Source of the DNA: an uncultured Selenomonadaceae bacterium
Lineage (GTDB): Bacteria > Bacillota > Negativicutes > Selenomonadales > Selenomonadaceae
DNA length: 8,899 bases
Reading direction: 5' to 3'
Assembly (NCBI GenBank): GCA_905235425.1
Contig: CAJOKY010000125.1
Span: 1 to 8,899 of the forward strand
Part shown: positions 1-6,047 of the stretch, piece by piece
Numbering within the stretch: the stretch's first letter is position 1
How the letters are laid out: each line of letters opens with the position of its first letter
Notes under the pieces: model-generated
Told to the model about the DNA's origin: nothing
Seen by the model: only the letters and a program-made list of their open reading frames with translations
The model's database searches: none
Position numbers and translations under genes: made by a program

Positions 1-141
1 ATTAATCACCATGTACCTTGCAGCTGCACAATCCACCGCCAATAAATCATCTCCGATTATATACGACGCCTTGTCAGGGTATTCGTCGCCGTGTATTTCA
101 GGGTAGCCCACCTGCCAATGTACCAGCTGATTTTTATGCAT
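1..141 (-). CDS. Partial protein with a DUF362-like motif (3' end outside window)
   Basis: The reading frame starts with ATG at 141-139 and stays open for 47 codons to the window edge. A TGA lies two codons upstream of the ATG, so the start is well bounded. It overlaps the end of the asparagine-synthase-like gene by 8 nt, which suggests translational coupling; I see no strong Shine-Dalgarno. The visible residues include IIGDDLLAVDCAAARYM, which resembles the DUF362 motif of the type 'G-DP-VAVD-vAAr-MG'. That motif normally lies well inside a longer protein, so its place about 27 residues from the start suggests a shortened version or an N-terminally truncated remnant. The DUF362 match is from memory of the pattern and is tentative. 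Its position makes it the most distal visible gene of the phosphonate/glycan operon. Confidence 0.5.
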   Translation of the reverse strand, partial: MHKNQLVHWQVGYPEIHGDEYPDKASYIIGDDLLAVDCAAARYMVIN

Positions 142-1180
142 TATGATTCACATCGTCCAACAGATTTAAAAATCTTTCAAGACAGTACAGTTGCCACTTC
201 TGATTGCCGGTAAATTTTTTCATATCGATATCTTTTTTAAATTCAACGCGCGCAGGTCCTTTCCAATCGGCAAAATAAAAATCTACGGGACGCGGCATCG
301 GAATTTTATTCGGCACTTCAAAATTTGGATATTTCATTTTGAAAAGTTCGCGAATCAAATATTTAGGTTCGCCGTTTCTGATTCGTGCAAGGTCTAAAGG
401 TTCGCCCATTTCCAAATTTGCGTACGGGTCAATATAATCAATGCCCGCCGTTTCAAATGCGTTCATATACGAGCCGGAAGATTCCACGCTGTAAACTTCG
501 TCCATAAATTTAAGAAAGTCAATTTTATTTCCTTGCCGATAACGTTCAAACAAATAATTTACGTCGACTGGATTTTCCAGCACGTCAAAAGGATTTAAAA
601 ATGTGTAGCGCTTTACAAAATCGTCAAATTCCCAATCCTTCGCCAGCAGTTTATCCATACCGCCGAAAATCAAATCGCTACTTTCACCTACAATCATAAT
701 TTCCACGCCGTCATTTAAAGCTTGCTTTGCCGCCAAAAAAATTTGCGGTTCAATCGAATGTACCGGCGCACATTTATTTTTCAGCACGGCATCAATTACA
801 GGTTCAATACTCTGCCAATTTATATTTACGTAATGCAGATTTAGATCGTAAGTTTTCGCGTAGGATTCTGCGCGGCGAAATTCGTCACTTTGAAAATTGC
901 CGTCAAGAAATTTAAAAGTGTACGCGTCGCAACCTTTCATATACGACGCCAATATTGCCGAATCCATACCGCCGGAAAGCATAATGCCTAACTTTTTGCC
1001 GCGTACTTTTTCAAAATTTTTTTCAATGGCAGAATCGATATCACCGGCGCTGAAAACTTTTATTCTGTCAGAAGGTACTTTGAAATTTTTATGGTGCAAC
1101 CCTTCGGCAAATTCCACGCCGTCTTTTTCAATGTAGCGATAAGCCAAGTACGAACTCATACAAAAATTTTTGTCAATCAT
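134..1180 (-). CDS. Asparagine-synthase-like ATP-pyrophosphatase, no glutaminase domain
   Basis: This 348-residue protein has the core of the asparagine synthetase C-terminal domain. The PP-loop SGGMDSA is at residues 69-75, and a second conserved segment GESSDLIFGG is at 165-174. Enzymes of this fold adenylate a carboxylate and transfer an amino group to it. The N-terminal class II glutaminase domain, with catalytic Cys2, is absent: the protein begins MIDKNFC and has only about 60 residues before the PP-loop. It must therefore use free ammonia, a separate ammonia donor or another nucleophile. The ATG overlaps the upstream stop codon as ATGA (4 nt), indicating translational coupling to the cytidylyltransferase gene. 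In this glycan/phosphonate operon, amidation of a uronic acid or another carboxylate on the glycan or its precursor is a reasonable inference. The true substrate is not visible, and classic asparagine synthesis is less likely. Confidence 0.8.
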   Translation of the reverse strand: MIDKNFCMSSYLAYRYIEKDGVEFAEGLHHKNFKVPSDRIKVFSAGDIDSAIEKNFEKVRGKKLGIMLSGGMDSAILASYMKGCDAYTFKFLDGNFQSDEFRRAESYAKTYDLNLHYVNINWQSIEPVIDAVLKNKCAPVHSIEPQIFLAAKQALNDGVEIMIVGESSDLIFGGMDKLLAKDWEFDDFVKRYTFLNPFDVLENPVDVNYLFERYRQGNKIDFLKFMDEVYSVESSGSYMNAFETAGIDYIDPYANLEMGEPLDLARIRNGEPKYLIRELFKMKYPNFEVPNKIPMPRPVDFYFADWKGPARVEFKKDIDMKKFTGNQKWQLYCLERFLNLLDDVNHNA

Positions 1181-1599
1181 GTCAGTTCCTTTCGCAATGC
1201 AACCAATGTTTGGTTGAGAATGGTGGAGCTGGTACCTTTCGTGTAGGGGAAGTAGACAACGCGCACGCCGACGGTTTTAAATTTTTTCTCCAACTCTTCC
1301 CAACGCTCGGATTTATACCAATCGTCGCCGACAAAAAGCACGTCGAAATGAAGTTTCTCCCACATTTCAAATTTATCTAAGCTTTCTTGAGGAATGGCGG
1401 CATCAACGTACTTGATACTGCGTACAATTTCTATTCGCTCTTCAAAGGGAATCACCGCCTTTTTGTGTTTGTACTGTACAAGATCGTCAACAGTCACGCC
1501 GACAATGAGCTTGTCGCAGAGTCCTTTGGCGTTTTTCAGCAAATTAAGGTGACCGATATGAAAAAGGTCGTAAACGCCGGTAGTGTAGCCTATAACCAT
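1177..1599 (-). CDS. TagD-like cytidylyltransferase
   Basis: This 140-residue protein is a complete small nucleotidyltransferase of the glycerol-3-phosphate cytidylyltransferase/PCYT2 family, close to the usual TagD length of about 130 residues. The N-terminus GYTTGVYDLFHIGH carries the HxGH CTP-binding motif at residues 14-17. The conserved PFEERIEIV segment follows at about 51-59, then VGDDW near residue 90, and a C-terminal YTKGTSSTIL segment that matches the family's (R)TxGxSTT motif. The family transfers CMP from CTP to a phosphate- or phosphonate-bearing alcohol or amine. The ATG at 1599-1597 follows a GAAAGGA ribosome binding site and lies 20 nt after the LicD stop. Context suggests it either makes CDP-glycerol or CDP-ribitol for the glycan, or activates 2-hydroxyethylphosphonate. 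All catalytic motifs look intact, so it is a better candidate for an active cytidylyltransferase than the middle domain of the mutase fusion. Confidence 0.88.
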   Translation of the reverse strand: MVIGYTTGVYDLFHIGHLNLLKNAKGLCDKLIVGVTVDDLVQYKHKKAVIPFEERIEIVRSIKYVDAAIPQESLDKFEMWEKLHFDVLFVGDDWYKSERWEELEKKFKTVGVRVVYFPYTKGTSSTILNQTLVALRKELT

Positions 1600-1619
1600 A
1601 ATAATCCTTTCAAAAATTT

Positions 1620-2213
1620 TTATAAAAATAACGTTTTCTTAAAATATTCGGTATAAGGAATTTCAGCGCTGTAAAAATAATCGCGCGTATGACTGGGGTA
1701 AATTGCAGGTTTTTGCCAATCGCCGTATTGTGACGTTAAACAATTTGCCCAACCTGCCGGTGCGGGAATTTCAATTTGTTCAAACGGCAAATAAACTACT
1801 TCTGCAATATCCTTAACAGAGTATGCTGTAGGCTTGTCTTTTCCGGTTCGATACAATCTTAATTGCCCCACATTTTCTGTTGGAGAAAAAATTTTCGACA
1901 TAAAATTATCAAACTGTATGCCGCGTTGTCTGTACGGAAGTTTAAGAAATTGATTCAATCTGTCATAACTTATCGCTAGAGGTTTATTGGCTTTAATGGT
2001 ATTCTTGATAATTTGCGGATGAGAAGTCGCCGTAAGCAATTCACGCGCCATTTCAAAATTGTCGGCGTCTTTTTTGTTGTTGAAAGGCGGCACTATGTCC
2101 AATGGAAAAATATCAATCCAAATACCTTGATTGGCATTTTTTCTGTCAGGAAACTCAATCATTGTCGTACGAGTTTTATTACCGGAAAAGTAGGAAAACT
2201 GCCTATACCCCAA
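1620..2213 (-). pseudogene. C-terminal LicD domain, frameshifted from the glycosyltransferase/LicD gene
   Basis: This frame holds the rest of the LicD (phosphocholine transferase-type) domain that begins in the upstream frame. Counting from the TTG at 2213, it contains TRTTMIEFPDR at about residues 14-24, NQGIWIDIFPLD at 28-39 and the C-terminal LicD segment SQYGDW at about 161-166, ending with TAA at 1622-1620. No good ribosome binding site precedes the TTG, and LicD-like residues start only after about residue 14, so it is unlikely to be an independent gene. It lies one base behind the upstream frame, which continues to a TGA at 2161-2159. I read the two parts as one gene, 3757-1620, broken by a net -1 change. 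LicD proteins transfer phosphocholine or related groups from CDP/CMP donors to glycans; here the donor would plausibly be CMP-hydroxyethylphosphonate. Confidence 0.8.
2159..2213 (-). other. Frameshift zone inside the LicD domain
   Basis: Both reading frames are open across this interval. The upstream frame ends in VIKLVRQ-stop, while LicD-like sequence resumes in the -1 frame at TRTTMIEF. A run of four A (minus strand, 2177-2174) lies at the junction. Restoring one A would give a continuous VIKTRTTMIEF reading across the domain. A single-base loss in the homopolymer, natural or from sequencing, is the simplest explanation. I see no full X-XXY-YYZ slippery heptamer and did not identify a downstream pseudoknot, so programmed frameshifting is less likely. 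Confidence 0.7.
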
Positions 2214-3757
2214 TATCGCTCTTCATTTGCACGCGTAAGAAATGGAAATTGTATTTCGGAATCCGGCGTCACGTCACTTTCAAGGCGGTGGTTGTACCAG
2301 TTATCAAAAAAATATGGGTATTTAATTTCTTTAGCGGCAACCTGTTTAAATTTTTCATAGTCAGGGCGAAACATTGCAACATCAACGTCGTCATCCCAAG
2401 GAATAAAGCCTTTATGTCTTGCCGCACCGAGAAGCGTTCCGGCGTATGCAAACCAGCGCAGATTATGTTTCTTGCAAATACGCGCAAATTCATTTATCAA
2501 GCCTATTTGAACATTCCACAACTTTTTTCTGTGACTCGTGACCAAAAAGCCGTCGCGCATTTCGTCATGTTCCAAATTTTTTACAAAGACTTCCTGCGAG
2601 GTTGAAAAAGAAGTTGGATGTTGCAGGATTTTATTTTGTTGCTCAATCAAATTATTCATTTTTTCGAGCAAATTATTTTGACTTGCTAACAATTTATCGG
2701 CAGGATCGGAATTTTGCTGAGTCTGTTTCTGAAGTTGATTTGTAAGCGAGGCATTTTTCTTTGTTAATTCGTCAACCTGTCGAGCAGTTAAACTCAAGTC
2801 GTCCAAAAAATACCTTGCCAAACTGGTATTTTCACCGAAAATCGGCAACAACGTTTCAGTAACAATACTGTCCAATTCTGCATTAAAATTATTGTAAAAC
2901 GGTTTTATATGCGTTATCACCATGCCGGATAAAATTCTTTTGAGAAATTTTTGCTCTTCAAAATGATTTTCGGCAAATTGCTTAACATTTCTCAAAACTC
3001 TATGAAGTTTATCAGCTATAATAGGCAACGCTTTAATCGCCTTTTTTACTCTGTCGTAGTTGTACGTAGTCATAATGGTGCCTTTATGTTTTCGGTAAAC
3101 GTAAAAGGCGCTGTGCATTATGTAATATTTTTCGGCGTAACAATAAATTTCAATCGTGAAAAGCTCGTCTTCTGAAATTATCGCCTCAAATCTAATAGAA
3201 TTTTTCATCAAAAATTCGTGCTTGTAACAACAAAGCCATGCCGTCGTAAAATTTCTCGGCATGTAGTAATGCTCCATAAGGCGGTAGTATTTATCTTCTT
3301 TTAAAAATCCTTCGGTGTTATAAGTATCCCAAACAGTTTTCATAGAGTTTAAGTTAATAGGCTTATCGTCATCTTGATAGGTGATACAATATCCTGCTGT
3401 ACGTATAACGTCGGCATCTGTTTTGTCAGTGACGGCATGAATTTTTTCAAGAGTATTCGGCATAATAAGATCGTCGCTGTCAAGAAAATAAATGTACTTG
3501 CCGCGAGCATTTTCAATTCCCGTGTTTCGAGAAAAACCTAGACCTTGATTTTCCTTGTGCTGAATGATACGAACTTTTTCATTTTTGCCGTAGCGTTCGT
3601 GACAAATTTTATATGAATCGTCAGTTGAAACGTCGTCTACTATGATAATTTCAAAATCTTTGAAAGTCTGATTTAAAATACTGTCAATACAAAGTTTTAT
3701 GTAGCGTTGCACATTGTACATTGGCACGATAACCGAAAAATAAGGAGGTTTTTCCAT
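2159..3757 (-). CDS. Family 2 glycosyltransferase fused to the N-terminal part of a LicD domain
   Basis: This 532-residue reading frame opens with a GT-A family 2 glycosyltransferase: FSVIVPMYNV at residues 7-16, IIIVDDVSTDD at 37-47, the metal-binding DSDD at 93-96 and an acidic SEDE at about 195-198. A region of about residues 325-380, rich in Q, N, L and K, looks like a coiled-coil or flexible linker. A LicD domain then begins near residue 410, with the hallmark GTLLGAARHKGFIPWDDD at 440-457. The domain is cut at residue 532 by a TGA at 2161-2159, and the remainder lies in the -1 frame (see 1620-2213). The start is ATG at 3757 with a GAAAGGA site, 19 nt after the decarboxylase stop. The protein would act at the cytoplasmic membrane face, adding a sugar and then a phospho- or phosphono-substituent to a surface glycan. 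The glycosyltransferase half looks intact; the LicD half cannot fold from this frame alone. Confidence 0.87.
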   Translation of the reverse strand: MEKPPYFSVIVPMYNVQRYIKLCIDSILNQTFKDFEIIIVDDVSTDDSYKICHERYGKNEKVRIIQHKENQGLGFSRNTGIENARGKYIYFLDSDDLIMPNTLEKIHAVTDKTDADVIRTAGYCITYQDDDKPINLNSMKTVWDTYNTEGFLKEDKYYRLMEHYYMPRNFTTAWLCCYKHEFLMKNSIRFEAIISEDELFTIEIYCYAEKYYIMHSAFYVYRKHKGTIMTTYNYDRVKKAIKALPIIADKLHRVLRNVKQFAENHFEEQKFLKRILSGMVITHIKPFYNNFNAELDSIVTETLLPIFGENTSLARYFLDDLSLTARQVDELTKKNASLTNQLQKQTQQNSDPADKLLASQNNLLEKMNNLIEQQNKILQHPTSFSTSQEVFVKNLEHDEMRDGFLVTSHRKKLWNVQIGLINEFARICKKHNLRWFAYAGTLLGAARHKGFIPWDDDVDVAMFRPDYEKFKQVAAKEIKYPYFFDNWYNHRLESDVTPDSEIQFPFLTRANEERYWGIGSFPTFPVIKLVRQ

Positions 3758-3776
3758 AACGGTATCCTTTCAATCA

Positions 3777-4895
3777 TCATATTCCTAATTTTTGCAAAAA
3801 GTTTTTCTTATTGTCAATCGGCGAAATTGTAGGGCGTCCTAAATCTTTTCGTGAGAATAGGGCGCATTTAATTTCCAAAAAAGCAGGTTTTGGTACGGCA
3901 GGCAATTCGCCCAGACATTTTTTCAGTGCGTCAATATTTGCAACAGAATTTGTGTACTTGTAGCCGCAAGCTTCGGCAATGAGCGGCAAATTAATTTTAC
4001 CTGCCACCGTAGGTATACCGCCAACAGATTCGTGAGATTCGTTGTTAAGTACAATGTGAATAAAATTTTTGGGACTATGTGCACCGATAATTGCCGCCGC
4101 GCCCATATGCATGAGAAAAGCACCGTCGCCGTCAATGCACCAAAAATTTTTCGCAGGTTTTTCAAGCGCCAATCCCAGCGATATTGACGAGGCATGCCCC
4201 ATTGAACCTACCGTCAAAAAATCTTGTGAATGTCCTTGCCCCAATTTTTCACGTACTTCAAAAAGTTCACGACCGATTTTTCCCGTACCGGCAATTATAA
4301 TGTCACTACCGGCTTTCTGCGCGATAAGCGAAATAATTTCTTCGCGAATCATTTTATAAGCGTTAGAATACGTTACTTTATTTTCATAGGTTAAGGCATT
4401 TTTGCGAATCACGAAGGCAACTTGCCCGCCGCGATTGAGTAAGGTTTGAAAATCTGCGCGGACGTTTTGTAATTCGTCTACAGAAGTTTTGGAGTCTACG
4501 ACAAAATTTTCAATACCTAAATCGTCAAGCAGAGTCAATGTAACCGCTCCTTGATGAATATGTTGCGGCTCATCGGCAATGCCGGGTTCACCGCGCCAAC
4601 CTATTACAAAAATCGTCGGTATGGCGTAAACTTGCGGACTTAAAAGCGAAGTCACGGGATTTATTATGTTACCCTCGCCGCTGTTTTGCATATAGACAAC
4701 GGGAATTTTTCCGCTTGCAAGGTGATATCCTGCCGCAACGGCAGCACAATTTCCCTCGTTCGCCGCGATAATATGTTTGTTGCCGTCCACGCCGAAAGTA
4801 TTGGTAAGATAATCACAAAGCGCCTTAAGTTGCGAATCGGGGACGCCTGCATAAAATTCCGCGCCTAAAATTTTTACAAAATCTTCAACTTTCAC
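3777..4895 (-). CDS. Phosphonopyruvate decarboxylase
   Basis: This 372-residue thiamine-diphosphate enzyme converts phosphonopyruvate to phosphonoacetaldehyde and CO2, the irreversible step that drives phosphonate synthesis forward. Visible family marks are GVPDSQLK at 17-24, the ThDP-activating glutamate in ANEGN (E47), NSGEGNIINP at 71-80 and the Mg-ThDP motif beginning GDGAFLMHMG at 256-265 and running to the asparagines at 284-285. SHESVGGIPT follows at 287-296, and the C-terminal RKDLGRPTISP at 349-359 is characteristic of AepY/Ppd. The length fits this short, fused-subunit form. The start is GTG at 4895-4893, preceded by AGAGG at 4907-4903 with 7-nt spacing. The gap to the upstream dehydrogenase stop is 12 nt. 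All motifs look intact, and together with the mutase and dehydrogenase it defines the pathway. Sulfopyruvate decarboxylase is the main alternative, but the mutase neighbour makes phosphonopyruvate the clear substrate. Confidence 0.93.
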   Translation of the reverse strand: MKVEDFVKILGAEFYAGVPDSQLKALCDYLTNTFGVDGNKHIIAANEGNCAAVAAGYHLASGKIPVVYMQNSGEGNIINPVTSLLSPQVYAIPTIFVIGWRGEPGIADEPQHIHQGAVTLTLLDDLGIENFVVDSKTSVDELQNVRADFQTLLNRGGQVAFVIRKNALTYENKVTYSNAYKMIREEIISLIAQKAGSDIIIAGTGKIGRELFEVREKLGQGHSQDFLTVGSMGHASSISLGLALEKPAKNFWCIDGDGAFLMHMGAAAIIGAHSPKNFIHIVLNNESHESVGGIPTVAGKINLPLIAEACGYKYTNSVANIDALKKCLGELPAVPKPAFLEIKCALFSRKDLGRPTISPIDNKKNFLQKLGI

Positions 4896-4907
4896 GTTTA
4901 AACCTCT

Positions 4908-6038
4908 TTAAAATTTTCCTGACAAAATCAATTTATAAATATTTTTAATCGCGGTTTCGTTTAGACTTACGGGATTGTTGGCAAGCCGTTCAACGTTTAC
5001 AGATTCGGCTAAATCGTCAATATCTTTTTCCAAAAAATTTTTCTGTAACGGTTCAGCCAAATTTAATTCTTGCAAAAATGTTTGGAGTGTTGAAATTGCC
5101 GCCTCAACACTTTCACAACCCATGCACTCGGCTAAGCGCTGAAAAGTTTTCGGAAGTTGCATTTTGACTGATTCATTTACCGCGCAGTTTAAATTTTTTA
5201 ACATATACTTCCAAACACGTGCAAGACAAAGAGCGACGGCGTGCCCGTGCGAGATGCCGTACTTGCTTGTAAGCTTGTATGAAAGAGCATGCCCCGCCGT
5301 AGTTTTGGCAAGATTAATCGCCATTCCTGCAAGCCTTGATGCATAAAGTATTTGCGTGCGGCAGGTTTCGGAGGGATTTTCAGCCAAGTAAAAATTTTTG
5401 TACGCGCAGATTAAACGAATTGCCTCAAATGAAACCGCGCGGGATTCGTCGGAAGAATTAACGGACCATGCCGCCTCAATCGCGTGACAAAGTGCGTCAA
5501 GCAGACAAACTTTTTTCTGATAAGGCGGCAGAAATTTCAACGCGGCAGGATCTAACATTACGGCAGAAGGCAAGGCGCTTTTGTCAGCTACAGAAAATTT
5601 TTTTTCTGCGCGATAAATTACGGCAAAATGCGTTGACTCCGAGCCTGTACCGGCAGTTGTCGGTACGGCGATAAAAGGTATTTTATTAGGAATAATTTTT
5701 TGGCTCAGGTAATCGGTTTCGTCCTTCATAAACGCAAAAAGTTTTATGCACTTTGCAACGTCAATCGCACTGCCGCCGCCTATCGCAATAATCGCGTCAC
5801 AAATATTTTCTCGGTAAGCGTCTACGCCTTTCAAAACAGAATCGTAAATCGGATTGGGCGTAAATTCCGTGAAATGTACGACGGGAATTTTAAGTGAAAG
5901 AAAAAACTCTGCCACAGGTAATTTATAAAAAGAATTACCGTGAACAAGCAGAATTTTTTTCACGTTCAAATTTGAAATATATTCTCCTAATGCCGTGTAA
6001 TTATTTTCTGCGGCAATAATTTTTTGTTTGGTAAACAT
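4908..6038 (-). CDS. Group III iron-type alcohol dehydrogenase, probable phosphonoacetaldehyde reductase
   Basis: This 376-residue protein is an iron-containing alcohol dehydrogenase. The nucleotide-binding GGGSAID is at residues 87-93 and PTTAGTGSE at 126-134. The four metal ligands are recognisable as D181, H185 (in DALCHAIEA), H250 (in TTAGH) and H264 (in GISHGH); this spacing matches that of FucO-type enzymes. In phosphonate clusters, members such as PhpC reduce phosphonoacetaldehyde to 2-hydroxyethylphosphonate with NAD(P)H. Its place between PepM and Ppd, and the absence of an aminotransferase, support this role. ATG at 6038 is preceded by TAAGGGG, where the ribosome binding site overlaps the stop of the mutase gene; the gap is 9 nt. 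Substrate specificity is inferred from context. A non-phosphonate alcohol dehydrogenase is possible but unlikely here. Confidence 0.9.
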   Translation of the reverse strand: MFTKQKIIAAENNYTALGEYISNLNVKKILLVHGNSFYKLPVAEFFLSLKIPVVHFTEFTPNPIYDSVLKGVDAYRENICDAIIAIGGGSAIDVAKCIKLFAFMKDETDYLSQKIIPNKIPFIAVPTTAGTGSESTHFAVIYRAEKKFSVADKSALPSAVMLDPAALKFLPPYQKKVCLLDALCHAIEAAWSVNSSDESRAVSFEAIRLICAYKNFYLAENPSETCRTQILYASRLAGMAINLAKTTAGHALSYKLTSKYGISHGHAVALCLARVWKYMLKNLNCAVNESVKMQLPKTFQRLAECMGCESVEAAISTLQTFLQELNLAEPLQKNFLEKDIDDLAESVNVERLANNPVSLNETAIKNIYKLILSGKF

Positions 6039-6047
6039 AAACGCCCC

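Noticed and set aside
191..915. Plus-strand open frames opposite the asparagine-synthase-like gene, and similar plus-strand frames elsewhere in the window
   Set aside because: They show no recognisable motifs, have low-complexity composition and lie entirely antisense to genes with clear domains; they are shadows.
1616..1629. Perfect AT-only palindrome ATTTTTATAAAAAT at the LicD stop, as a terminator or operator
   Set aside because: It is only A and T, within AT-rich sequence, with no G/C stem, and transcription clearly continues into the tightly spaced next gene.
2170..2180. Programmed -1 ribosomal frameshift in the LicD domain
   Set aside because: Lysine tRNA could slip on the A run, but there is no full X-XXY-YYZ heptamer and I found no convincing downstream structure. 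An indel is simpler.
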